In this document: positions 42,415 to 51,792 of the stretch, one piece after another
How positions within the stretch are numbered: position 1 is the stretch's first letter
How the letters are laid out: each line of letters starts with the position of its first letter
Assembly: GCF_900155885.1 (NCBI RefSeq)
Contig: NZ_FTMB01000008.1
Span: forward strand, 1-64,000
DNA: 64,000 bases
Direction: 5' to 3'
DNA from: Rhizobium sp. RU20A
Lineage (GTDB): Bacteria; Pseudomonadota; Alphaproteobacteria; Rhizobiales; Rhizobiaceae
Made by a program: the position numbers and the translations under genes
The notes under the pieces: model-generated
What the model saw: the letters and a program-made list of their open reading frames with translations, nothing else
What the model was told of the DNA's origin: nothing
Databases searched by the model: none

Positions 42415-44265
42415 ATGTGGGCAGATAATGAAACTGAAAAAGACTTCCTGAATTTTTCGGGCGTGGCCGACACCGTCGCGGAAATCATCGTGCAGGCACG
42501 GGGTCGCCCGATTTCAATTGGCGTCTCTGGCTCATGGGGCATCGGAAAGTCCTCGATGATAAAACTGACCCAGGCGTCGTTGGCTCATCGGGTGAGGAAA
42601 GAGGGCGAGAAGGATTTCGTCTTCGTCGAATTCAATGCATGGCTTTACCAGGGCTATGACGATGCTCGTGCCGCATTGATGGACGTTATCGCGACGAAGC
42701 TGGAGCAAGAGGCAAAAGCGCGCGAAAAAGGACTCGACAAGGCGAAAGCACTCATCAAGCGTGTGAACTGGCTCCGCGCGATGAAGCTTGCCGCCGGTTC
42801 GGCCATAGCGGTGTCGATGGGACTTCCTCCAACTGGGCTGATCGGCGAGGTCTGGGGGCTGGGGCAGCGGCTTCTCGGTGGTTCCGTCGACGAAAAACTA
42901 ATCGAAGACGCCAAATCGAAAGCGGGTGAGGTGGCAAGTGCTGCCTCCGGGCTTCTCAATCCCGCAGAGGAAACGTCACCTCCGAAGGAAATCCAGGCCC
43001 TTAGGGACAATTTCGAGGAGACCCTTGAGGAGCTTGGGGTAACTCTTGTCGTTCTGATCGACGACCTTGACCGTTGCCTGCCCGAGACGACGATCTCGAC
43101 CCTTGAAGCCATACGGCTGTTCCTGTTTCTGAAAAATACGGCGTTCGTCATCGCGGCCGACAACGATATGATCAAGCACGCCGTCCGCAAGCATTTCGAA
43201 GGCGTTCCCGACGATCTACTTGTCACCAGCTATTTTGACAAACTGATCCAGGTACCCATTCGCGTTCCTCCCCTGGGTACACAGGAGGTCCGGGCGTACA
43301 TGATGTTGCTGTATATCGAGAACAGCGAACTGAAGGACGACGTCAAAGAAAAGCTCCGGGTTGGAATTTGCGATCAGTTGCGAAAAACATGGCAGGGCGC
43401 GCGCGTCGACAAGGCGTTCGTAACGGGACTTCACGACAACATTCCAGCAGACCTCATCGGACGTTTCGATACGGCTGAAAGGCTCGCGCCTATCATGACG
43501 ACGGCCTCGGGCATTGTCGGTAATCCACGATTGATCAAACGTTTCCTGAATGCGCTGTCGATCCGAATGGCGATCTCCAATGCGCAGGGTGTCGGCGTGG
43601 ATGAGGCGGTCCTTGCGAAGCTTCTCCTGTTCGAACGGCTCGGCAGCCCCTTGGCTTATGCGGATCTCTTGAAAGCCGTGAGCCAAGATGACGATGGCAA
43701 ACCCAGATTCCTGAAGGATTGGGAGGACGCAGCCACTGAAGGAAAAGAGCTGAAGCTTGCAGCTCCTTGGGACGACGCGTTTTCAAAGGAATGGCTGGCC
43801 CTGCCTCCACCGCTACATGATGCGAAATTGATGGGCGCTTTGTATGTCAGCCGCGAGCATGCGCCGCTTATCACGCCCGGCGATCGTCTCACGACGGAAG
43901 CGGCCGAAATATTGACGGCGATGCTCACGCATCCGGACATGGCTGCGGCGCTGGTAGACAAACTGGCACGGGTGTCGCGCATCGAAACGTCGATCATCAT
44001 GGATCGTCTCCTGGAGCGCGCCCTTCAGGAACAAGAATGGGGCGTGCCTGACATTCTGGAGGCCTGCCTCGCGCTTGCGAAAGCAGACCCTCAGCAAGGA
44101 CTGCGTTTGGCCGCGTTTCTTATTGATCGTCCACCGTCCCAAATTACTCCAGGGATCGTTCCGAAAATTGGCGATCAACCTTGGGCGGACGGCGTTTTCG
44201 CGAAGTGGAAGCGCTCGGGTGTGCCGCAGGTCGTCAAAAAAGCGATCGAGAAGGCTGAACAATAA
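42415..44265 (+). CDS. qatA: Qat defence system KAP-family NTPase QatA
   Basis: 616 residues. KAP P-loop NTPase: Walker A GVSGSWGIGKSSMIKL near residues 37-52, and Walker B VVLIDDLDRCLPETTISTLEAIRLFLFLKNTAFVIAADNDMI near 210-250, the hallmark of the family. A hydrophobic stretch (LAAGSAIAVSMGLPPTGLIGEVWGLG, around 122-147) sits between the two, where KAP proteins often carry membrane segments, so membrane attachment is possible. QatA is the ATPase of the four-gene Qat anti-phage system. The stop overlaps the qatB start by one base (TAATG). The context with QueC-like and TatD genes makes the assignment firm. Confidence 0.9.
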   Translation: MWADNETEKDFLNFSGVADTVAEIIVQARGRPISIGVSGSWGIGKSSMIKLTQASLAHRVRKEGEKDFVFVEFNAWLYQGYDDARAALMDVIATKLEQEAKAREKGLDKAKALIKRVNWLRAMKLAAGSAIAVSMGLPPTGLIGEVWGLGQRLLGGSVDEKLIEDAKSKAGEVASAASGLLNPAEETSPPKEIQALRDNFEETLEELGVTLVVLIDDLDRCLPETTISTLEAIRLFLFLKNTAFVIAADNDMIKHAVRKHFEGVPDDLLVTSYFDKLIQVPIRVPPLGTQEVRAYMMLLYIENSELKDDVKEKLRVGICDQLRKTWQGARVDKAFVTGLHDNIPADLIGRFDTAERLAPIMTTASGIVGNPRLIKRFLNALSIRMAISNAQGVGVDEAVLAKLLLFERLGSPLAYADLLKAVSQDDDGKPRFLKDWEDAATEGKELKLAAPWDDAFSKEWLALPPPLHDAKLMGALYVSREHAPLITPGDRLTTEAAEILTAMLTHPDMAAALVDKLARVSRIETSIIMDRLLERALQEQEWGVPDILEACLALAKADPQQGLRLAAFLIDRPPSQITPGIVPKIGDQPWADGVFAKWKRSGVPQVVKKAIEKAEQ

Positions 44266-45152
44266 TGGGGACATCTCAATCGAGTAACGGACCGAAGGGT
44301 GGCGTCCCCATGGTACCCGCGTGGACGCCCGCGCCACCGGCGGAAGACCCGCCTCCTGGGGATCAGCCGCCGGGCGTGCCACCCGATACTACTCCGGATC
44401 GAAGTCCGCCAGAGCAGGAACCAAATGATCCCGCTCCGGACAAACCTGTCGTGCCAAACGTGCCGCCTCCGGCGGCCCCTCTCGCGCCCGGAAGCCGGTT
44501 CGCTGGCACTCGCCGAAGCCTTGGCGAATTTGCGAAAGCCGGAAACCTGAGCGACCTGCGTCGGAGCTTGGGCAACTACGTGCGTACGGGCTACGGTGGC
44601 TCGAGGACGACAACGAGCAGGTTCGGCGGGACCGCCTCTACCGCCAGTGCATTCGGTGGCATCCTCGAACGCATGGGGCAACAGCCCGCAGGCAGTCCGC
44701 TGGATCCGGCGCTCCTTGCGGGCCGCACCGCTAATGAGGTGATGGATGCTGTCGTCGAGGCGGTTCGGCCGGTCGATGGCACCCAGGACGCCGAGGCGGA
44801 ACGAACCGCTATCAAGGACTCGCTTTCGGAACTCCTGGTGAAGTACCCCGACGCCGATTTATCGTCGCTGACACCAGAACAACGTGAATTCGCCATTGAG
44901 CGCTTCACAGCAATGGACGTTGCTCGTCGGTTCGAACTCGACGTTGGTAAGACAATTATCGAGAAAGCTCCCACCGCCACAGTTGCTCTCAGCCGCCTGA
45001 AACAGGTGCGTGACTACATTAAACAAACCGTTGCAGCTTCCTTTCGCAAGCTCAGCGCGGCGGGTAAGAGCGTTAACTCGAACCGTATCGCCACTGTGGT
45101 TCGAGACGCATTACGGGACACCTTTCAAGTTTTCGAGGGATACGCCGAATGA
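44265..45152 (+). CDS. qatB: Qat defence system protein QatB
   Basis: 295 residues. The first 75 are proline-rich and disordered (TPAPPAEDPPPGDQPPGVPP), followed by a Gly/Ser/Thr-rich segment and a helical C-terminal half (ANEVMDAVVEAVRPVDGTQDAEAERTAIKDSLSELL to VRDALRDTFQVFEGYAE). The family has no known enzymatic activity. It is assigned by position between QatA and QatC and by this composition. Its stop overlaps the start of qatC (ATGA). Confidence 0.85.
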   Translation: MGTSQSSNGPKGGVPMVPAWTPAPPAEDPPPGDQPPGVPPDTTPDRSPPEQEPNDPAPDKPVVPNVPPPAAPLAPGSRFAGTRRSLGEFAKAGNLSDLRRSLGNYVRTGYGGSRTTTSRFGGTASTASAFGGILERMGQQPAGSPLDPALLAGRTANEVMDAVVEAVRPVDGTQDAEAERTAIKDSLSELLVKYPDADLSSLTPEQREFAIERFTAMDVARRFELDVGKTIIEKAPTATVALSRLKQVRDYIKQTVAASFRKLSAAGKSVNSNRIATVVRDALRDTFQVFEGYAE

Positions 45153-46426
45153 GGCTTGTTTGTGGACCTAAATCGTTCGAGCAACCACTGCGGGAGGGCG
45201 ATCTGCGCGTTGTTCTGTATGGCCAGCCACGGGCCCCGTCGGAGGCCAGTGCAGGTGACGCCATAATGTCGGAGCTTAGACGACAAGGACTGAATCCGAA
45301 TCCACGGGCCTGGGATCTCCTTTCAATCGCTCTTTCGATAATCACCGCCGACTTTGCGGTACTTCGAGACGCCAGCCCCGACGGCTGGACGAGGGAGATA
45401 GAACTAGATGTGGCGGTCTCCGATCCAGCTTTCTGGAATACAGTGGCTGAAGACTTGAAGCAGGCACTTGCCTTCCTCACAACAGACCGCTGGAAGCTTA
45501 CCTTTCATGAGGGGGGCGTCTTACCCGCTCCGCCAAAGAAGGTCGTTATGCCGCAAGAGGACTGCGTCGTCTTACTGTCTGGCGGACTCGACAGTCTCGT
45601 CGGCGCAATCGATCTGACCCGCCGTGGGTTGAAGCCAGTCGCCGTAAGCCAGACCGTTCGGGGGGACGGTGTGAAGCAAAGAGATTTCGTTCAGGCGATT
45701 GGTTTGACGAAACACCTACAGCTCAATCACGTTGCGACTTCCCCCAACGTGCTCCAGGAAACGTCACAACGGGCGCGCTCACTGATCTTTCTGACCTTTG
45801 GTGTGGTCATGGCGACGGCGCTGGAGCAATATGCAAAAGGCAAAACCACGCCGATCTACGTTTGCGAGAATGGATTCATCGCGATCAATCCGCCACTCAC
45901 CGGTGCCCGGCTTGGAAGCCTAAGCACGCGCACGGCGCACCCTGTCTTCCTAACGCGGCTCCAGAAGGTTCTCGATGCTGCAAGCTTCAACGTCAAGATC
46001 GAAAATCCCTACGCCAAAAAAACGAAGGGCGAGATGCTTATCGAATGCAAGGACCAGATTCTCCTTCAGACCGAGGCCGCGCATTCGACCAGCTGTGGGC
46101 GCTTTCAGCGGTTCAATTACCGGCACTGCGGTCGCTGCGTACCCTGTCAAGTGAGACGGGCAGCATTCGTCGCATGGGACGCGGAGCGCGACACGACGGA
46201 TTACGTCTACGAGCCCTTGGGAAAGGATGATGAAGACCACGCGTCGTTCGATGATGTTCGTTCCGTTGCCATAGCGTTGGCTTCGGTGAAAGCTGACGGC
46301 CTCGATCGGTGGCTTGGCCACACCTTGTCGCCTTTGGATATTGGAGATCGTAACGGTGTCCGCGGCATGCTAGATCGAGGGTTAAACGAACTCGGCGAGC
46401 TGCATCGACTATATGGTGTTAAGTGA
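45149..46426 (+). CDS. qatC: Qat defence system QueC-like protein QatC
   Basis: 425 residues. The PP-loop SGGLDSLVGAIDL (near residue 148) is the ATP-pyrophosphatase motif of the 7-cyano-7-deazaguanine synthase (QueC) family, and CGRFQRFNYRHCGRCVPC near residue 316 gives the four-Cys zinc site. About 140 residues precede the PP-loop, longer than in housekeeping QueC. No other queuosine-pathway gene is present nearby, which fits a defence role. QatC is thought to modify a protein or nucleic acid using deazaguanine-type chemistry; the substrate is not established. It overlaps both neighbours by four bases. Confidence 0.9.
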   Translation: MRLVCGPKSFEQPLREGDLRVVLYGQPRAPSEASAGDAIMSELRRQGLNPNPRAWDLLSIALSIITADFAVLRDASPDGWTREIELDVAVSDPAFWNTVAEDLKQALAFLTTDRWKLTFHEGGVLPAPPKKVVMPQEDCVVLLSGGLDSLVGAIDLTRRGLKPVAVSQTVRGDGVKQRDFVQAIGLTKHLQLNHVATSPNVLQETSQRARSLIFLTFGVVMATALEQYAKGKTTPIYVCENGFIAINPPLTGARLGSLSTRTAHPVFLTRLQKVLDAASFNVKIENPYAKKTKGEMLIECKDQILLQTEAAHSTSCGRFQRFNYRHCGRCVPCQVRRAAFVAWDAERDTTDYVYEPLGKDDEDHASFDDVRSVAIALASVKADGLDRWLGHTLSPLDIGDRNGVRGMLDRGLNELGELHRLYGVK

Positions 46427-47163
46427 TTGACTTCCATTGCCATCTTGATCTGTACCCGGATCCTGTTGCGATCACGCAGTCCTGCGTGAGCCGGAATATC
46501 TATGTTCTCTCTGTCACTAACACGCCCTCGGCTTGGGAAGGCACGCTTGCTCTTTCACATAAGGCAAAGCGGATCAGAACGGCGCTCGGGTTGCACCCGC
46601 AGATTGCACATGAACGCCATGGCGAACTTCCCTTATTTGAAAAACTCCTGCCATCAGCCACATACGTAGGGGAGATCGGGTTAGACGGCTCACCCGAGTT
46701 GCGACCCCACTGGGAAACCCAAAAGCGGGTGTTTCATCGCATTTTAGATCTATGTGACCAGGCGGGCGGTCGTGTAATGACTATTCATAGTCGGCGGGCG
46801 GCCACGCAGGTATTGGATGCACTCGAAGCGCACAAAGGCGCAGGAACACCAATCCTTCATTGGTTTTCGGGGACAAAGCGAGAGCTGGATCGCGCCGTCT
46901 CCATGGGCTGTTGGTTCAGCGTGGGACCAGGGATGATCCATGGTCAGAAGGGCCGGGATATCGTCAAAATGATCCCCCGTGATCGCCTGTTAACCGAATC
47001 TGACGGACCATTCACACAAATCGAGGGCAGGTCTGTTCTACCATGGGAGCTCGACCGCGTATTGAACGCGATCGCAGAACTGTGGTCGGAAGATGCGCTT
47101 GCGGTCGAAGGGCGGGTGGCGGAGAACTTACGACAACTGGGCTATGGTCGAACCGAAAGCTAA
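46423..47163 (+). CDS. qatD: Qat defence system TatD-like nuclease QatD
   Basis: 246 residues from GTG 46423, which overlaps the qatC stop (GTGA). Metal ligands of TatD nucleases are present: IDFHCHLD (H-x-H), GEIGLDGS (Glu), MTIHSRRA and ILHWFSG (His), and LTESDGPF (Asp). TatD enzymes are metal-dependent 3'-5' exonucleases; QatD is the nuclease of the Qat system. It is the last gene of the defence island on this strand; about 350 bases of non-coding DNA follow. Confidence 0.9.
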   Translation: MIDFHCHLDLYPDPVAITQSCVSRNIYVLSVTNTPSAWEGTLALSHKAKRIRTALGLHPQIAHERHGELPLFEKLLPSATYVGEIGLDGSPELRPHWETQKRVFHRILDLCDQAGGRVMTIHSRRAATQVLDALEAHKGAGTPILHWFSGTKRELDRAVSMGCWFSVGPGMIHGQKGRDIVKMIPRDRLLTESDGPFTQIEGRSVLPWELDRVLNAIAELWSEDALAVEGRVAENLRQLGYGRTES

Positions 47164-47516
47164 CCGCGCATAAGGGCGCGATCGCTTGTCGAGAGCATCC
47201 TCCTAAAATATGCGTTGAGTCAAAACCATGGGCCATTCGATTTATCGCGAAATGGATGTGTTTTCAGAACCTTGTGAAATTTCGTGCCGGCCGGTAGTTC
47301 GAATTGGTTCAAGGCGGAGGCGACACAGCTGTGCGGCTTTCAAACGTTCACCAGGAGGAGCAGAACAGCTGCAGTTTGGCGCGCTTCACTTTCAACTCAG
47401 GCGGGCCTAACACTCAGGAAACCCCTGAGGAAGGTTCAGATGGAGAGCAGTGCTTTGAGGCTCGTCTAGGACGAACGGCGTGTTCTATGCGCCCTTCGTT
47501 CATCGTGGCGCATGCG
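47164..47516. other. Non-coding boundary between defence island and catabolic cluster
   Basis: Two convergent transcription units end here. No clear gene, terminator or repeat was recognised; short plus-strand frames lack ribosome sites. Confidence 0.4.
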
Positions 47517-48809
47517 TCATGTCACTAGGATCGCCCTGAAATCATTGACGTTGGTTCCGGTCGGCCCCGTTTCGAAGAGGTCTCCGATTGCCGCGAAGGC
47601 CGAATAGCTGTCGTTGAAATTGAGCAGGTTTCGCGGATCAAGGCCGCGTGCACGCAGCCGTCTTGCGGATGTGCCGTCGGCGAAAGCGCCGGCATTGGTT
47701 TCCGATCCATCGATGCCATCGGTGTCGGCTGCCAGGACGGTGATGTCGAACCCGTCAATGGCAAGCGCGGTCGCCAGCGCGAATTCCGCGTTCCGCCCGC
47801 CCTTTCCGGCCTTCGACCGCAGCGTCACGGTCGTCTCACCACCCGACAGCAGGACGACGGGCTTTTTGAACGGTTGATTTCGGGTGGCGATCTCACGGGC
47901 GAGCGCGGCATGCACGAAGCCGACATCGCGGGCTTCCCCTTCGATGGAATCGGACAAGATGACTGCCTCGATCCCGGATGCGCGCGCTGCGGCTGCGGCC
48001 GCTTCGAGCGACAGTCTGGCAGAGGCGACGATATGGCACCGATGTCCGGTAAAGCGGGCATCCTCCGCCGAGGGCGCGTCGGCGTCCGGGGACGACAGGT
48101 GGGCGATGGCGCGTTCGCTGAGCGTCAGGCCATATTGCCTGACGATGTCGAGTGCGTCGTGGCGCGTCGTGTTGTCTGGCACGGTTGGGCCCGAGGCGAC
48201 GTGGGCGGGGTTGTCGCCGGGAATGTCCGACACGATGAGGCTGACGACACGGGCCCTTGTCGCGGCCGCCAGCCGGCCGCCCTTTATGGTCGACAGGTGC
48301 TTGCGCACGACATTCATGGCCGCGATCGGCGCGCCGGAGGCGAGTAAGATCTCGTTCAGCGCGATCTCGTCGGCAAGCGTGAAGCCCGGCGGCGGGGCGG
48401 GCAGCAGCGCCGATCCCCCGCCACAGATGAGAGCGATCACCAAATCGTCCGCTGTGAGATCCTTCACGGCGTCCAGCAGCCGCTTCGTGGCCGAAAGCCC
48501 GGCCGTATCCGGTACGGGATGAGATGCCTCGATTACGTCGATCGACTGCGTGGCGCAGCCATATCCGTAACGCGTTACCACCACCCCGGACAGGGGGCCG
48601 TCCCAGAGGTACTCCAGGGCGCGGGCCATCTGTGCGGCGCCTTTTCCGGCGCCGACGACCACCGTGCGGCCTTTGGGCGGCGCAGGCAGATGGCGCCGCA
48701 TGCCCTCCAGCGGATCGGCAGCGTCGACCGCCGCCCGGAAGAGGGTGCCGAGCAAGCGTCGGGCGTCGCTGTCGGGATCATAAGGCCCTTCGATGCGTGG
48801 CTGGTTCAC
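47517..48809 (-). CDS. Glycerate 2-kinase (GckA/TtuD, MOFRL family)
   Basis: 430 residues. Signatures: VVGAGKGAAQMARALE, EASHPVPDTAG, LICGGGSALLPAPPPG, MNVVRKHLSTIKGGRLA, SDIPGDNPAHVASGPTVPD and the C-terminal MOFRL part VLLSGGETTVTLRSKAGKGGRNAEFAL with DTDGIDGSETNAGAF. The enzyme phosphorylates D-glycerate to 2-phosphoglycerate, feeding lower glycolysis. It is the last gene of the minus-strand cluster, after a D-2-hydroxyacid dehydrogenase that could provide D-glycerate from hydroxypyruvate or tartronate semialdehyde. Some relatives were once annotated as hydroxypyruvate reductase. Confidence 0.92.
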   Translation of the reverse strand: MNQPRIEGPYDPDSDARRLLGTLFRAAVDAADPLEGMRRHLPAPPKGRTVVVGAGKGAAQMARALEYLWDGPLSGVVVTRYGYGCATQSIDVIEASHPVPDTAGLSATKRLLDAVKDLTADDLVIALICGGGSALLPAPPPGFTLADEIALNEILLASGAPIAAMNVVRKHLSTIKGGRLAAATRARVVSLIVSDIPGDNPAHVASGPTVPDNTTRHDALDIVRQYGLTLSERAIAHLSSPDADAPSAEDARFTGHRCHIVASARLSLEAAAAAARASGIEAVILSDSIEGEARDVGFVHAALAREIATRNQPFKKPVVLLSGGETTVTLRSKAGKGGRNAEFALATALAIDGFDITVLAADTDGIDGSETNAGAFADGTSARRLRARGLDPRNLLNFNDSYSAFAAIGDLFETGPTGTNVNDFRAILVT

Positions 48810-48878
48810 AGGCTCAATCCTCCTTCAAGACCCGAACGACGCGAACGCCCGGTCACATCCGTCACCGGCCTGTATGCG

Positions 48879-50264
48879 TCACCCCTGAAAAGGACCTTCC
48901 AGAGCGTTTGCGCGGAGCGACGCAGCCAGACCATTGCTCTGCAAGAGCACATCGCGTCCCGCCGCCTCTGCCCCGTCGCTCACCAATCTGTCGAGCGCTT
49001 CCACCAGTCCGCGGGCCGCGGCGCGCAGGGCGTCCATCCGGTCCGCATCGCCACGCAATTCCTCCAGATCGTTCGCCGTCACACCGCCGAGGCCGGGAGG
49101 TGTCCGGGCGCCTGCGTCGGTATAGCCCTCGGCCAGATCGCCGACACGGTTGCGCACCACGCCCCGGTTGATGGCGTCGAGGATCTGGTCGACCGCCTGG
49201 ATCGCGCCCGACACGCGGGTCGGATGATCGGTGTCCGCGGCGGCGTGGGGCAGCAGCGACAGCTTGGCAGCGTGCTGCGGCAGCAGCGACAGATACGGCA
49301 CCATCGGACCTGACAATTCGCCGCTCGATGCGTCCCTGAAGAGGTCCGCATCAATCGCCGCATGCGAGACCTGACCCGAGGCAAGGGCGGCTGCCAGCGC
49401 CGGAACATCAATGAGTTGACCACGATCGTAGTTCATCAGGACGGCCCCCTTCGCGAGTGCCGACAGGGCCTCAGTGCCAATAAGACCTGCATTGGCATAG
49501 CCATCGGGGCCGAGTGGCCCGAGGCCGAGATGCACCGACAGCACATCCGCGCCAGCGGCGGCGTCGCTCACGCTTTCAGCATGAATGAAGCCTTCGCTCT
49601 CGATCCATTCCTTATGGCGGGGCCGTGCGAAAATCCGTACCTTCATGCCGAAGGCGCGCGCAAGTTTCGCAACCTCCCGGCCGATATTGCCATAGCCAAT
49701 GACGGCGAATACCCGGCCTTCCAGCTTGGCGGTCGGGAAGCGCACGAGATCGCGCCCGGTGTCGAAGCGGCCGTCAGCGACCAGCGCATGCATCTCCTCG
49801 ACCGGCAAATCGGGGCAGACCCGCAGCAGTGCTTTCATCACCATTTGCGCCGTGGCGCGCGCATTGATGCCCGGCGTGTTCATCAGGGGCGCCATGCCGC
49901 CCCGCCCGTCGCCACCGCCCCAGCTGGCGGATCCCATGTTGCCGGTTCCTGCACCGATCCGCACGCCGCCCAGATCGAAACGCGTGCCCTTCGGGAGAAA
50001 GGTGGCTGCCGCGATGACGGCATCATAGAGACCGTCACCCGCCTCAGCCAGAAGCTCAGCGTCGGTGGACAGCATGGGCTGATAGTAGAAATGTGCCCGG
50101 CCGGGTTCCGGGGCCGGCAAGGCGCGCGCCGATCCTTCGTGGAAGACGCCGCCGCGGGTCTCGATGTACCGCTTGACGGCGGAATGGTCGGGGTGACCCC
50201 CCGCACCGGGGGCAAGCCCCACCAGGTCGACGATGAGGATTTTGGGTGTGGATGTATTGGGCAT
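48879..50264 (-). CDS. D-isomer-specific 2-hydroxyacid dehydrogenase with long C-terminal extension
   Basis: 461 residues from ATG 50264, with GGAGGA ahead; the longer frame upstream is a shadow. The NAD-binding domain contains VFAVIGYGNIGREVAKLARAFGMKVRIFAR, and the catalytic domain has GGGDGRGGMAPLMNTPGINARATAQMV and VLMNYDRGQLIDVPAL. It reduces a 2-keto acid or oxidises a D-2-hydroxyacid. Typical members have 310-350 residues; here about 100 extra residues follow the core (GDLAEGYTDAGARTPPGLGGVTANDLEELRGDADRM..), whose role is unknown. Placed before glycerate kinase, it could make D-glycerate. Confidence 0.82.
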   Translation of the reverse strand: MPNTSTPKILIVDLVGLAPGAGGHPDHSAVKRYIETRGGVFHEGSARALPAPEPGRAHFYYQPMLSTDAELLAEAGDGLYDAVIAAATFLPKGTRFDLGGVRIGAGTGNMGSASWGGGDGRGGMAPLMNTPGINARATAQMVMKALLRVCPDLPVEEMHALVADGRFDTGRDLVRFPTAKLEGRVFAVIGYGNIGREVAKLARAFGMKVRIFARPRHKEWIESEGFIHAESVSDAAAGADVLSVHLGLGPLGPDGYANAGLIGTEALSALAKGAVLMNYDRGQLIDVPALAAALASGQVSHAAIDADLFRDASSGELSGPMVPYLSLLPQHAAKLSLLPHAAADTDHPTRVSGAIQAVDQILDAINRGVVRNRVGDLAEGYTDAGARTPPGLGGVTANDLEELRGDADRMDALRAAARGLVEALDRLVSDGAEAAGRDVLLQSNGLAASLRANALEGPFQG

Positions 50265-50313
50265 CTTTCCTCCTGCAGGCGGCGGCGGAGGTGCCGCCGG
50301 CCTCCCGCGCTCT

Positions 50314-51747
50314 TCAGAACAGCTCGGAAACGAACTTGGTGCGCTGAAACGCTTCCAGCCCCTCAATACCACTCTCTGACCCAAAGCCGGATTCATTGAC
50401 CCCGCCAAACGGCGTTTCTGGCGTCGAGATCATGGTGTGGTTGACGCCGACGAGGCCGGCGTCCAAGGCCATTTCCGCGTCCCGCGCGGTGGCGCCGTCC
50501 TTGGTGAAGACGAAGGAAGCAAGGCCGAAGGGAAGCGCATTCGCCCGCGCAATGACCTCGTCGAAGGTTGAGAAGGGCATGACCGCGGCGACGGGGCCGA
50601 ACGGTTCCTCCGAGAGGATCCGCGCGCTTTCCGGGACGTTGAACAACACGGTCGGTGCATAGAAATTGCCCGGCTGCTCGACCCGGCGTCCGCCGGACAG
50701 AAGCTCCGCACCCTTGCCGACTGCGTCATCGACCAGCGCCTGGATCGCGTCGCACCGGCGTGGCGCGATCATCGGGCCCATCTGCGTGTCGGGCTCCAGG
50801 CCGTCGCCAAGCTTGAGGGCAGCAGCCTTTTCCGCCATGCCTTCGGCAAAGCGACGGGCGACGCTCTCGTGCACGAAGAAACGGGTGGGCGATGTACAGA
50901 CCTGACCGGCATTGCGGAACTTCGCGGCGGCCAGCGTCGCGACCGCGTGATCCAAGTCGGCATCCGCGAAGACGAGCACGGGCGCATGGCCGCCCAGCTC
51001 CATCGTCGTGCGCTTCAGCGTATCGGCGGCCCGCTTCTGCAGCAGCTTGCCAACGGTGGTCGAGCCGGTCAGCGACACCTTCTTCGGGATCGGCGATGCG
51101 AGAAGATGGCGCGACACTTCATCCGGCACGCCGAAGACGAGGTTGAGAACGCCGTTCGGCAGGCCGGCATCCTGAAAGCAGCGGGCAAACGCCACGGCCG
51201 TGCCGGGGGTCTCCTCCGCCGTCTTCAGGATGATCGAGCAACCGGCTGCAATCGCGCCGGAGATCTTCCGAATGACGTTCGAGGCGGGGAAATTCCACGC
51301 GGCGAAGGCGACGACTACGCCTACCGGCTCTTTGTAGACCATCTGGCGTTGGCCCGGAACGCGGCCCGGCACGATGCGTCCATAGGCGCGCTTGCCTTCC
51401 TCGGCATACCAGCGCGTCGCCTCCGCCGAAAAGGCCACTTCGCCGCGCGACTCGACCAGCGGCTTGCCGTTTTCCATGGTCAGAACGCGGGCGATCGTTT
51501 CCAGCCGCGCATCGATCAGATCGGCGGCCTTCATCATGATCTTGTAGCGGGCGATGGCCGTCTGGGCTTTCCAAGGACCGAAGGCGCGCTGCGCCGCCTC
51601 AAGGGCCGCGTCGAGATCGGCGACCGAGGCGTGCGGGACGGTGGCGATTTCGGCGCCGGTGGCGGGATTGATGAGCGGCTGCGCCTTGCCCTCGCTGCCC
51701 TTGCGGAACACGCCGTCGATCAACAGGTCGATTGTTTCTTCATACAT
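50314..51747 (-). CDS. NAD(P)-dependent succinate-semialdehyde-type dehydrogenase
   Basis: 477 residues. Aldehyde dehydrogenase motifs: PWN-type AAWNFPASNVIRKI, cofactor segment LTGSTTVGKLLQKRA, general base Glu in MELGGHAPVLVF and catalytic Cys in FRNAGQVCTSPTRFFVH. The overall sequence is close to GabD-type succinate-semialdehyde or 2-ketoglutarate-semialdehyde dehydrogenases. In hydroxyproline catabolism the last step is exactly 2-ketoglutarate-semialdehyde oxidation, which fits the epimerase and flavoprotein genes in this cluster, but the true substrate is open. Confidence 0.88.
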   Translation of the reverse strand: MYEETIDLLIDGVFRKGSEGKAQPLINPATGAEIATVPHASVADLDAALEAAQRAFGPWKAQTAIARYKIMMKAADLIDARLETIARVLTMENGKPLVESRGEVAFSAEATRWYAEEGKRAYGRIVPGRVPGQRQMVYKEPVGVVVAFAAWNFPASNVIRKISGAIAAGCSIILKTAEETPGTAVAFARCFQDAGLPNGVLNLVFGVPDEVSRHLLASPIPKKVSLTGSTTVGKLLQKRAADTLKRTTMELGGHAPVLVFADADLDHAVATLAAAKFRNAGQVCTSPTRFFVHESVARRFAEGMAEKAAALKLGDGLEPDTQMGPMIAPRRCDAIQALVDDAVGKGAELLSGGRRVEQPGNFYAPTVLFNVPESARILSEEPFGPVAAVMPFSTFDEVIARANALPFGLASFVFTKDGATARDAEMALDAGLVGVNHTMISTPETPFGGVNESGFGSESGIEGLEAFQRTKFVSELF

Positions 51748-51792
51748 GGGTTTCTCCTTGTCCGGCGTCTCGGCCGGGTTGTCGTCGCCCGG

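Noticed and set aside
42118-42451. Short frames on both strands in the Mokosh-Qat gap
   Set aside because: Neither has a ribosome site. The plus frame weakly recalls phage baseplate gp25 starts (IDFPISSDGR) but breaks off at once.
45149-46426. Housekeeping queuosine biosynthesis (queC)
   Set aside because: No queD, queE or queF nearby, an extended N-terminus, and overlaps with KAP NTPase and TatD genes identify it as QatC.
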